Assembly: GCA_013365365.1 (NCBI GenBank)
Contig: JABVXU010000384.1
Span: 1-52,673, forward strand
Origin: Cruorifilaria tuberocauda
Lineage: Eukaryota > Nematoda > Chromadorea > Rhabditida > Onchocercidae
Direction: 5' to 3'
DNA length: 52,673 nucleotides
The notes below the pieces were generated by a model. The model was given only the letters and a program-made list of their open reading frames with translations, did no database searches and was not told where the DNA came from. The stretch's first letter is position 1; each line of letters begins with the position of its first letter. Position numbers and translations under genes: made by a program. Shown here piece after piece: positions 35,609 through 47,297 of the stretch.

Positions 35609-38600
35609 TCAACTGGCGATTCCCTGTGCAAAAGTGCCCGAGGGAGGTCGAAACTCTTTGGGGATGAAATTCATCTGGAACGGTGAAAACGAATACAAAG
35701 CTTTTCCAATGTTTTTACGGCAATTTTCACGCCGTACACCTTCTCGTCGTAAACAAACAATCATTTCTCCCATCTGAAACAATCATTTCTCCCGTCCTTG
35801 AAATTCCACTATTTTTTCTCACTGAACGAAGCTTGAAAGATGAAAATTCTGATAATATTGCCGAACGCGACCATAGCGCACCAAAAAACTTTCAGTATCA
35901 ATGACTTCCGAAAGAAGGAACTAAATAAAATTTGAAGTAGTACTTTGCAAAATTGAGAACTTGAATATAATTACTTGTTCAGCAGTGACTCCACAGTTCT
36001 CACGTATAATTCGCCCTTCTTCATAAGTGATGGCCATCGAGGTACGGTCCTTTCCACTCTTGCAACAAAGTATTGGTATACCGTGGAATGCAGCGTTCGT
36101 TGCCATCACTAATCGAAAGATCGATATGTTCTTGTTGGTTGGATTTGCCTCTACCTATAATGAACAGAGTAGAAATGGATAGAAAAGTCATTATAGCAAA
36201 TAGAATTGATAATGAATCATACTTATGGACAGTAATCTAGCAGTAAAAAAAATTTACGGTGGCTGTAAGTTCGGCAACAAGCTCTTCAGCAGAGTGCGAT
36301 ACGTCCTTCAAAGTCGAAATATAAGAAGACAGTGCTTTAACAGCGGCCAGATTGATCGATGGCTCCAGTGAGCTATTCCCAGCGATTGATTGAGAGAATG
36401 TGGCTTCATGATTGATACCCAGATTCCAAAACACCGTATTCACGCTGAATGTACATCCTGATCGAAGAGGTCCCGACAGACTCTGAAAGATTATTATAAA
36501 GCAAAAATTGAAAAAATTTTTTACTATGGAAAGAAATAAAAAGGTTTTTTGAAATTTGATTAAATTGTATTACAAGAATTCATCATGTAAAAATATGTAC
36601 CAGATATAGGTAGAAGAAAAAGACCTGGTATACACTGTGTGGTAAAGGCACTTGAACGATAAGTTTTGAGCGATCGCCACTAACCGTTGGTACGCAAACC
36701 GATGCAACAGATGAGATAGCATGAAAAAATCTAAATAAAACTCGGTCCTGTAAGGATGTCCAACATTCCTTTGCATCTTCCATCATGCCTCGTTCGTCGC
36801 CGTAGCAAGAAAGGAAAGAAAATATCTGAAAAATAAAAAATTGTTATTTCGAAAAAATAGCTACTTCGTGAAGGTTATGCTCAGTTAGTCTTAGAAAATA
36901 AAAATTAAAACATTTACAGTGACAAGTGGAGCAATGGTAGACCAATCCGGCAGTTCGGCTGATTCGTGCTCCAAAAGAGCTAACAATCCAGTCGTTACTA
37001 TAGTAATTGCTTGAGACAATACCAAATCACTTCTTAGTTGTATATGAAAGTATAATTGGCAGTCACTAGACCTCTTTAATGCCAAAACCAAACCTGTAAA
37101 CATAAATATTTTAAATCAATTGAATATATTCAATACAAATATGTATAAACAAAACTTCACAAATGATTTGAAATGAGCACCTAAAAGTTGAGCATCAAGA
37201 AGAGTTTCCGTCAATTGCAGTAGTGCATCAAGAACAGAATTAAAAGTTTGTCTTGCGTTATTCACGTACTCTTTCCTGGAGTCCTGAAAACTATTTTATT
37301 TCATTTGAGTTACCTTAAAACTGCAATTGGATCACTGCAAAACTAATGTTTGTAGTATATAGTAGTGATAGAAAATTTTGATCATAACGATGATTGTTCT
37401 TAAAACTTCAAAAAAAAACATTTGGTTCAACCATCATTGAAGAATCTTACTTCATTATTGGGTACAGAATCGATAACTGCCATTTTAGTATTTAAACTGA
37501 TTAGAAAAGCTTCGATCGTATCGAGCTGACTATCCAAACCATCCGGTATAACATGTTTTTCCTAGATATTAAATGCCAAACCAAATTTAGGCTTATAACA
37601 TTATGTGTGTTGTGTAATGCAAAAATACAAAGATTTTCTATTAAAAATTTTAAATGACCAGCAACAAATAAAAAAATCGTACAATCGTACAAGTTGCATT
37701 TCTCTGGAAGTGGATAGAATCATCTGTTGAGTCATATTCGTTGAATAGAATTCTTTAATTTTTTGAATATAACAATCATAAAGTAGTGTGAAACTCCTTA
37801 AATTATTCATTATCATAATTTTAAGGGTCGTCTGCACAGGCTTTAGCAAAACAAATAAAACTTCTTACCTTTTCAAGAGATAGTCGTGTCGTGGAACTCT
37901 GAGTTCGAGACCAATGGGAGAGATAATCGATAAGTGTAGACACAACTGGGAAAGAGCCAATTAAATCAATCAAACTTTCATGGAGCTAAAAAACACTATT
38001 TGCATTTTAAAAACATAGATATTATTGTACGATTGTATCACTGAACCAAAAAAATAATAACGCTTTCCGCTTACGTCACGAATACACACTTGTTTTATAT
38101 CGGCCAATAATTGTATGCCAGTTTTGTCTACTTTACCAAAATCTGCGATATGCCATTCAGTTTCAATTTTTCTTGACAGTTCACCAATCGTACACTTTGC
38201 AGCTTGCAAAACTCGACGTCTGCGGTAAAATCGATAGTCGAGGATATGATCGATTTGTTTTGGATTGTTCACTGAATTACTGAGTAAGTTTCGTTGCTTT
38301 GTTAAGCCACCATGCTAAAAAAACACTGGTGAAAGCATAATAATAATGAGCCTTTGCAATGTTAATAATTCTTACCGCGAAACGAAGAGGAATGGCACTA
38401 GCAGTGCCAACGGTGAGGTAACTATAGGAATGTCCTTCAATGGAAAACTGTTGCAGATGCAAATTAGTAGGCACAGATGCGAAGGCAACACGGAATTTCT
38501 CCATGGAGGAACGAAAGGAAGGACCCGCGTAGGATTCAAGGAATTCCAACGAATCCACAAAAATTTCCTGATTGGCGGATAAATGCCTATAAAACAGAAA

Positions 38601-40048
38601 TGCGTGAGGTCTGCAACATCCAGCAAGGGACACAAGCGCAGAACCGACAGAATAAAGTGAGTAAATGTCAGGATCAATCTCTATAAAGAAAATCGACTAA
38701 CGCTTACCTAAGGCAGTCATGAACTGGATCCAGATATTCATTAGGTACACACCACAAACGACTCTTTAACTGTTCACTCATTTCATTACACCATTTTAGG
38801 TATAGTTTAACCAGCTGTATAGGTAATGTTGTACACAGCTTACTTTCCCACATCACCTCTTCACATACGATCTTTCGAGAATGAAGACTAACATTCTAAA
38901 TATTTTTATTATTATTATATTACATAAAAGAAAATGAAAGAATTAAGTTCGCAAAAAACCACCATGATAAACGGATAGACAATCATTTGATGTGGTAGGT
39001 TATAATGAAGCCATACGTGAGAAGCAAATACTTATGTCTAAAGGTGGTTTAAAACAAAACAATAAATAATAGAATGAAGTAATATACCTGAGATATGGAG
39101 AATTTGTAAGTCTTCTTCACAGGATTAGTCAGGTAAAAGGAATTCATTGAGTTAGATGCAGGAGGAGTGAAAGCACTAACGGTACAAGTGTTAAAAAAAT
39201 TATCAGCTATTTCATCAAGCTCTGCTTGAGCCATTCTATGCGAACAAGTTGACATCTGAAATGAAATATTTCGTTCCTTTCTTTCAGTTCAACAAAAAGT
39301 CATTAGCTGAAGCTGGTGAAAATGCGATGAAGTCCCATATAATCAAAAGCTCCCTTCAGTTACCTGATAAGTCTCTACTTCCCTATTTACTCAGTTCTCC
39401 CCATAAGTGAGTTGTTTACCTCTCTAATTTTATAAAACTGTAATTTCTCTTATCTTTATCATCCATTTCTCTCTCTGCTTCTCACTCTTTGAAAAGAATG
39501 TTATTGATCCACAGTCGAGATTCAACACGAACGGAAATTTGCCATCCTTATCAGGAAGTAGTTCCAAGTATACTTTCTCCAACACAATAATCATCGGTTC
39601 AATAGGTTCTTCTTTGCAATAACGCACGCCTAACACATTACTGCGAATTTTCAACTACAAAATGATTAAGTTATGAAAATGAGATAGAAAGAAAGAAGAC
39701 AAAAAATCGCGATAGAATAAAAGCAATAAAAGCAAAAAAAAAAACAGTTAAATAAATGCAAGTATCCTTTTTGCACAAAATCAATTGACGATCATTAATA
39801 AGGAACTCATTAATAAGGAACAGGCGGTAGTTGGAAGAAATGAAAATGTCACTAAATTGTGCAGAAAAGAGTAGTTTTACGAGAGAGATGAATCTCACAG
39901 TACTGTTTCGTCTACATAAGAGACTAGGATCGACCTCAACTTTCCTTAATATTCCGTCGCTTTCCATTTCCATTTGATCATAATAACTGTCGTCATTACC
40001 AGTAGAGAACATCCATTTGTAGATATCAATAGCGTTATCATCTTCCAT
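35609..40048 (-). CDS. INPP4: Inositol polyphosphate 4-phosphatase (INPP4), with PH-like N-terminus
   Basis: The family removes the 4-phosphate of PI(3,4)P2 to give PI3P, damping PI3K signalling on endosomal and plasma membranes. Fourteen exons (minus): 40048-39899, 39654-39439, 39255-39088, 38895-38708, 38586-38376, 38314-38075, 37985-37869, 37561-37451, 37283-37181, 37093-36918, 36825-36625, 36482-36258, 36154-35975, 35773-35609. They join in phase to 2,451 bases (816 aa). The CX5R catalytic loop is CKSGKDR (733-739). Other family matches are GPSF...VPTNLHLQ, HGGLTKQ, VPLP, VFWNLGINHEATF and a C-terminal EFRPPSGTFAQG. Exons 1-2 read as a PH-like fold ending KSEKQREKWMIKIREI, where mammalian proteins carry C2. 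ATG follows an acceptor (AATTGTAG), so it is either a trans-spliced start or an internal exon. The donor of exon 2 (ACA|GTTTTAT) is weak. Confidence 0.93.
35755..35797. repeat. 22-bp tandem duplication across an INPP4 splice acceptor
   Basis: Units 35755-35776 and 35777-35797 both read AAACAATCATTTCTCCC followed by ATCTG or GTCC. On the minus strand, the last-exon acceptor (TTTCAG|ATG) falls between the two copies. The intron end and the exon start are thus near copies of each other. Confidence 0.9.
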
Positions 40049-40059
40049 CTACAATTATT

Positions 40060-42680
40060 TTATTGGATTCATACACATTAATTTAAACCATTCATACGTC
40101 CCATTTAATTCCTCACCAAATTAAGTTAAAAAACGCTTAGTCCAGAGTTTTCCGTGATTATTTTCTAAGCACATGTACTTTTTTTCCGTACAAAACCGTA
40201 GTAATGGTCACAGAAGTTCATAGAAGGACCCCAGCTTTAGGTAGTGGGCTAGAAAGATAAAATAGCATTATTAAAATTATACATTTTGCAACTATTACAT
40301 GTTTGACGGATAAGGTGATCGTCTTGGAACTTTGGAAATATGCTTACTAACGAGTAATTGGCTAATTACTTCCAGGAATGAAATGTTACAAATTTTACAA
40401 TACATGCACAGTTGGATAAATATAACGGTAATACCACGTGCAGTTTAAATTGTTATTATACGGAACAGACTGTTACAACACTATAGCGAACTTTTCCGAC
40501 ATATGTTTTATCGACGCGTTTTTTATCACAAAAGCTTATCCCTATGTATGCAGATGATGCGTATGGGGTTGTAATTTGTTTTGCGAATGTTGCAAATCGA
40601 AGTATATATTACATTATTATTTGTATTTTATATATATCTATGGGTAGATAGTTATACATATAGGATTGAATTGAATTAATTAACGAACAATTTCACTAGT
40701 GTAATGCAAATAAGTATAGTAAAGTGGAGCGAAATATGGATCATTAAAAAATGATGCAATACGTCCACTACGTTTTCGTATAGTTGGAAATTTTATTGAA
40801 ACTTTTATTTTTACCACAAAACATAAGATTTTGGCGAAAAAGTGTCTTTTGGAGTGTTATTAAATTTTTTCTGATACTAAAGGGTGATCCAAGTGTTTCT
40901 CAAGAGCTCGAAAATTTTTTGATGAGAAGGACATTACAAACTTACCAGTATTTATAAATAAAAAATCTGATGATTTATAAAATAATCGGTTTGGTTTTTT
41001 TTGCATTTAATTTATATTCAGAAGCTGTGTTAGCTTGAAATGAGCGATAGAAATATGCTTCATTTTGGATCGAAATCGTCATTTTCATTGAATGACTGAT
41101 GAGAATTGAAATTTCGTAGTGGTAATAAACTAGAATGATATAATATCATATGTTACCAATGAAAATTTTCGTGACGGGGTACTTTGTTCTAGAAATTACC
41201 TTTATACTTTAGAATTATCATCAACGAATTTTTGGCTATCAGATGTTCCATTTCGATACGACGCATCAGTACTCAATTAACCGATATCACAGTCATATAT
41301 GAAGTCTATCTATGTGTTATCTGTGTTTTGCGAACAACAAACAAATACTTTTTTATGCCTACGAACTTTGAATTAGTTGAATCAGGTGAATTATTCTTAA
41401 ATTTTCAAGGAAAATTTAATGACTGACTACACAGTTTTGGATGCAAATTCATTTTTCGTTTTATAATTGTACAGATATATCAAATCGCAGTTAGATTACA
41501 CCGTCCAAGCTTTAATATATGAATTAATTGTTATTGAAAGCTTGCGTCTAACTACAGCAACAGTTACTTGTTTGTTTTTTGAAGCCATTTCTTGATGAAA
41601 TCACGAGAAATGAATCCCAATGAATCTTTTTTTCTTTTCTAGTAATAGTGGTGTTAGCATGGTTAGTTTTCAGTAGTTTATTTGTAAAGGTTTAAAAATA
41701 AATGGTTTAAAGTAGTTTAAACGGCTTAAGAATAAAATCATTGTTTAAGTGAAAGACGAAAAATGGGGAAAATATTGCGTCTTGTTAGGCGTTCGCTCTT
41801 GATTGGGAAATTAAGAGCAGTATACTGAATCGAGCGGTGATATTTGATGATTATTGGTTGATTTATCGGAAAAATATGAAATAGGGAATAATATCTAAAA
41901 ATTGAACTAAAGTTTGGTTAGTTACTATTACACTATATAACTTTTTCTACCATTATTTGCTTGCTTTCAACAACATTATCCGAGTTGCAAAATATTTAAA
42001 AGTTTATCAAAAATTGTTTTCTGCATAAACTTTTAAATTTTTTCAAAAATTTCAACCAACTAACAGATATGCGATCAAATGCATTCGATAATTTTGCAGA
42101 AAATGTCATGGATGGTATAGAAATAGTTAACGAGTTATTCATAGTTATAACTACTTGTTGAGATTATTTGTAGGAGTAAACAAATCATCATAATTTTTGA
42201 TTATTGAATAAAATATGAATAGTGTTAATTTGTTGTAATGCATTGGCTAATGATTTAGTGTGCATGTGTGTCACATTCTTCTGCATTCTTAACATTCTAC
42301 TACAAAGTATTCGTTATTTCGGAAATTAAACAAATCTTAAAGGTGTAGCAGTTCATTATGGGTAGCTGGGGAACATAAATAGTGACAGAGATCCTAAGAT
42401 TTCTCTTAGCGCTTACTTTACATTTTTACTGTTGAAACTTTTATAAAAACTTTTCAAATCTCCTTATATATTTTTTAGCAAAAAGAATTATTTCACTTTT
42501 TTTTAATTACTGATTAATTTCACCTATGTTCGTAGCTTTCTGTATCGTTAGCAGATAACTTCTATTCGATAGCACTAGGCTTTTTGTCCTAAAAGCTTGA
42601 TTAGTTATGGTTTGTTTTGGCAAATAATGAACTGTGAACATTTCAGATGGTAGAAGTAGTACTGGTAAATTAATGTTAAA
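40060..42680. other. Divergent intergenic region between INPP4 and the GH18 gene
   Basis: About 2.6 kb lies between two genes transcribed away from each other. It is AT-rich, and I saw no exon, RNA gene or repeat family. A 60-odd residue frame at about 41,230-41,426 has no splice or family support. Confidence 0.45.
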
Positions 42681-42686
42681 TTTCAG
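42681..42686 (+). promoter_or_regulatory. Trans-splice acceptor immediately before the GH18 start
   Basis: TTTCAG abuts the start ATG with no spacer. A second ATTTCAGATGG word lies about 40 bases upstream, so two alternative leader sites are possible. Confidence 0.6.
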
Positions 42687-45208
42687 ATGGTTTTATCACT
42701 AGTGGTCATATACGCTGTGTACATACTTCCATTGCTGGACTCTCAGCCAATTATAAGCTGTTACTTTCAGTAATGCTTTATTTTTATTATGGTTTTTTAT
42801 ATAATCTAATTATGGGAAAAGCTTGTTGATCATTTGTCTTATGAGTTCAGTTTCTATTTTTTGAAAGTAACAATATATCTTAAACTTGTTTAAACCACTG
42901 AACGCAATTAATATCATATTTAAGGGAGGGAAATCCACCTGCACGCTATATTGAAGAAGATTTATGTACTCATTATAATCTGATCGGCTCCTGTGCAATC
43001 GATGAGCATTATCATATCATTCTCCCAAATATTACTACAGTAATGAGCCTGAAAGAAAGATTGTATGGCCAACAGTCATATCCTAAATTGTTAATTACTC
43101 TTACACCCATCAACAGCCGTATGTCACATCTTGTAAGTTTACTCTCTCACTACTTTCATTGTCTTTATTTCTCACACAGTAATAAATGCGATATTTTGAC
43201 TGCACTGTTTGCTTCAGGTTGTATTTCCTATCTCATTAAACAATTCTTGCGAATATCTTTTTTATCTGAAATCTCCCATTTCTTTGTCTTTTTTTCCATC
43301 TTCCCAATCATTCTATTTCGGAATATTTTCCGTTTCACTTTAGCAAATTGTTTTATTATAAACAATTGTTTTATGTTATGCAATAGAATATTATGAAACT
43401 TGAATTGTAATTATCCTTGAATTTTCGGACATCAATATGGAGTTATTATTTTCCTTAAAATGCCTTTTCCAAAGCCTCAAAATACTGAAGAGACAAAGGA
43501 AAGGTTGACTTTGTCGTTTTAGACGAAAAACAATGAACTAAGGAAAAAACTGGTAGAAGATGTAACACAGTACTTAGTGACGAACCAGATCGACGGTTTC
43601 GATATCGACTGGGAGTTCCCGCTATTTAGTCAGGATACGGAACATAAGGACAGAAAAAGTCTTTCTGTTCTTATAAAAGTAAGTTCTTTTTTGTTTTTGC
43701 GGAAAAATATCTTTCTTGAAAGTTAAACCAGTCAAACTGATTAATATATTCCAATCGTTTTAGGAGTTACGAGAAAATTTTGATCGGGCTAAACCCAATC
43801 TACTGCTAAGTGCCGCGGTTGCTGCACCCTTCACAATCGCTGATAAGGCTTATGACGTTAATCCACTCAACAAGTCATTCTTTTATATGCAGTTCTGCCT
43901 TTGAATATTAAGCTTATTCTTTTCATGCTCAGATTTGTACTGTATGCATCTCTGATTGTCAGCGTATCAAATGAACTTATTCAGTAAATTAAAAACAAAA
44001 CTATAATATTATATAATAACAATCATCGATCAGAACATGTTGTGGATATGATTCTATATTTAATCTCAAAGCAGTCCATTTTTATTATATAATAACTAAA
44101 TTTAAATGATTTGTAAAAAATCTTAGAAAAGTGCAATGGATCATTTGCTTTCAGGTACCTAGACTACGTTCAAATTATGAACTACGACTTCCATATGTAC
44201 TCTAAGCTAGAGCCTTGCACAGGTTTCAATGCACCACTGTATCGTAAACAGTATGAATTTGGAGTACTTGGCAAAATGAATTCGGTTAATTTCCATTTGA
44301 TATTTTCGTGGAAGAACTCTGATATCAGATTGAAATGTAATTAAAATGATCATGATTTCAGGATTATTCTACTCAGCATTGGCTCAAAAGAGGTCTCTGG
44401 GCCAATAAAACTGTGTTCGGCATACCCACTTACGGACGTGGGTATACACTTCTCAATAAATACGTCCACTTTCTTTACGCTCCAGCTGTCGGACATGCTT
44501 TTATCGGTGCTACCTATTCATTCGTCGAGGTATTTGTCACATAAAATTCTCATCGTATTATATTCATTGATACTCGAATAAATTTGTATCGCATTGTGTC
44601 GAATGCGCTGCCCGACTAAGATTTGTAATTCAAATAACAATGGTTCGACAGATAGTGAATTAAGATTCAGCAGAGCCAAGAAAAGTTCACTAGATGAATC
44701 ATTAGTACTATCTAAAATTTGGTTTTGGATGTTTTAGTAGAAGAATCTCATAGAAAGGTACATCAAAAAAAGTTATCTTTTCTGTCAATCGGTAGCCACT
44801 TGTGTTTCAGTCTTTTGAAAATTTTTGAGGTGTGCAATTTAACGGAAACAAAGAATTATAAATACATGTTTGATAAGAAGACACGATCAGCATATATTTA
44901 CGGAGATGATCGACAGTGGTTAGGATTAGAAAATTCAATAACGATGTTTTTGAAGGCAAGCTACATGAAAGCATACAATCTTGCCGGTATTATGATATAC
45001 AGTCTAGCATCCGATGATTACAAGGTATTGTTTGTTAGAGAAGTTTATAAGATTATATTAGGCTATCTTATATTTTTCTATCTGTTATTTAGCACTTCCC
45101 AATCCTTAATTTTTTCAGGGAGTGTGTGGGCAGGGAACATATCCGCTAATAAAAGCAGCCAAAATGGCAACACAAAGAAAAATCAAAGAGGGAAAAGCGA
45201 GAAATTAA
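42687..45208 (+). CDS. Secreted GH18 chitinase-like protein
   Basis: A glycoside hydrolase family 18 TIM-barrel protein. Eight in-phase exons (42687-42769, 42925-43132, 43523-43678, 43764-43873, 44155-44284, 44362-44529, 44830-45024, 45119-45208) give 379 aa. The start ATG follows TTTCAG directly, a likely spliced-leader site, and opens a signal peptide (MVLSLVVIYAVYILPLLDSQ). Then come ISCYF (strand 1) and DLCTH, which supply the usual paired cysteines. The active-site motif is DGFDIDWEFP with Glu128 as general acid. MNYDFH, FGIPTYGRGYTL and a C-terminal GVCGQGTYPLIKAAK are also family-like. Odd points: no GGW-type motif is seen after strand 3, and the late Trp of the substrate site is Tyr in MIYSLASDD. 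No chitin-binding domain follows. The exon 6 acceptor (TTTTTGAG) and exon 4 boundaries are less typical. Catalysis is possible, but the altered groove suggests a non-chitin ligand or weak activity. Confidence 0.9.
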
Positions 45209-45281
45209 TCATAGAGCTATTGGAAAAGGAAGCAAAGAAATAATGGAACAAATCTAAAGAGGAGAAAAGAATACCAGGAAA

Positions 45282-45287
45282 AATAAA
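45282..45287 (+). terminator. Candidate polyadenylation signal of the GH18 gene
   Basis: AATAAA lies 74 bases after the GH18 stop codon. A second AATAAA follows about 48 bases later. Confidence 0.5.
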
Positions 45288-45339
45288 ATATTCAAGTTAG
45301 TGAAGTGTATAATTATCATTTTCGTTGCTAATAAAAATA

Positions 45340-47285
45340 ACTATTCCAATTACAATATTCTTTATACATAATTTCATTAGTAGAATTGTGCATTACTAAC
45401 AATATTGGGATGTTTTAAGATTAGCAAAATTTTATTAATTATGTGCACCGTTAAAACTATTAGAGCATCCAATGTTATAAAGTGGATATATATCATAATC
45501 AGATTAAAAACTATAGTAAACTTTGTCAAAAATATCAACAGAGAAGTGGAGAAATTTATCACAAACTTGTAGTCTTTCTTAGTTATCAACCAAATCCAGC
45601 TACAAAGTTGGAGGCTTTCGATGAAAGGCTTTCCATGTTGTAGAAATCCTACCATATTTCTGAATCCCCTACTTTTCCAAGATTGCCTGTCCTAACCTTG
45701 TTCCGGTTGACCAAAATGCGTGTATTATTATCTTTTTCAGATTTTCTATGACATATCACTAGACGAAAAATTGAGATAGATTTTGTAAAATTACTATCAT
45801 CAGCTTTATAAAAGAAAATTTATATCTAAATATACTAACGCTGCAAAAAATCCCACTATCTCTCAAATCCCCATGGCATTTCTGAGCGATGGACGTTTTA
45901 AAAAATTTCAAGTTTCTATTCATTAACTGGACGAGTTAAGCAAAAATAAAGCATTTGAAATTAGTCTCTTCTTTGATTAATTAATTAACTTGTTTATCGG
46001 GCTTATCATTAACAGTTCTCACCTAATTCATTTCTTTGCTATTGGTCTCTTTATTCCTGTTTTATTTGCTTCACAATAAATTCTGCCAATCGTGCATTCT
46101 TTTTTAATTTTTCACATTTAAATCTTTCAAGAACTTTTCATCCCATTAAGATGAATGGATGCATGATACATTGAAATGGTAAATTTTCATTGCAAGACCA
46201 GAAGTTAAGCAGAGAATAGTTCTTTTATTATGTTAACGACTTCATCATGACAAAATCTTTTTCATTGGGCTAATATATTTCAAGGGAAAAGATATCTAAA
46301 AAAAGAGTTGAATGTGCGGTGTGTCACTGCCGTGAGGCATATTTATACGACAATTCACCGGACAATTCGTAACAATTGGTAATATTTGAAAGCATCGTTT
46401 CTCAAGTAAATTCCCAAGCAAAGAAGGCATCGTCATTTATGCAAACAATGCCCACTGTCAAAAGCTTGCTCTGAACGAAGAACTTATGGGACGGAATAAC
46501 GGTTAGCATCACAGGCCCGATCGATCATTAGTCGATGTCCCGTTATTTTCAACATGCAATTGGCAATTATCAGTTTATGTGCCTTCTCTTCTCCATACAA
46601 TAGTACCTTGCTTGCATCATCCATCTTTATTTTAATATTCTTCACCATTCCTTTGCATTTTTCAAGATGATTTTATTGAATGGGTTGAATGTATTAAATA
46701 GATTTCATCCATAGTTGTAAGCAAAGCTGTAGTGGAGTAAACGGAATAATGTCTACTGGAAAACTCCGCTGTAGAAGTTGAAATTAGCGATATCTAAGTG
46801 TAGGACATACTTGCTATTTGAGTGTGAGATTAGCAACTAGTTAGAGTGCTTACAATGTGATAGAAATGGTGCAGCACATTGAGGCAGTTAGTCGACTAAG
46901 AGCTTCAATTAGATCCTTTGTAATTCCAAGAATTGTTGCACAACTAATCATCTCCCAGAGCACCATCTACTTTTCGCTGCTTTCAGAAGCAACACACGCT
47001 TGAACACCCACCTCTTTCCCCCGTAGCATTTCAGATTGCAATTAACTCCCCGTTAATTATTTTCTGGTGCTTTAATATGATCCATTCTTGATCACTGGGT
47101 TAGGTGCTCAAGTCGCAAAAGTAGTTTGGAAAGTGGCTGATAGTTGAAGACCGGGATTATAAAAGAATATGGATGTCAGCAATAGCCGTACAATATTTGG
47201 GAGAAGCAAAATGGTATCATGTTTGGATGCATCGCTAGATCATTAGAGCATAATGTGATATACGTTACTGTAAGTGCAAAGAAGA
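45340..47285. other. Intergenic region upstream of the CDF transporter, no gene seen
   Basis: About 2 kb without a supported gene. The part at about 46,310-46,560 and around 46,880-47,060 is noticeably richer in G+C than its surroundings and may be regulatory. Neither part contains a frame, tRNA-like fold or family match that I can defend. Confidence 0.4.
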
Positions 47286-47287
47286 TA

Positions 47288-47293
47288 TTTCAG
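47288..47293 (+). promoter_or_regulatory. Trans-splice acceptor of the CDF gene
   Basis: ATTTCAG ends four bases before the start ATG at 47298. No in-frame upstream exon is apparent. Confidence 0.6.
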
Positions 47294-47297
47294 AAAA

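Noticed and set aside
38346..38686. Long plus-strand frames opposite INPP4
   Set aside because: They are antisense shadows of conserved INPP4 exons.
45377..45655. 92-residue minus-strand hydrophobic frame after GH18
   Set aside because: It is A/T-driven and overlaps the GH18 3' region, with no splice or family evidence.
46490..46550. Possible structured RNA (GGGAC...GTCCC, AATAACGG...CCGTTATT)
   Set aside because: The two pairings compete with each other, loops are large, and there is no tRNA box or known RNA motif.
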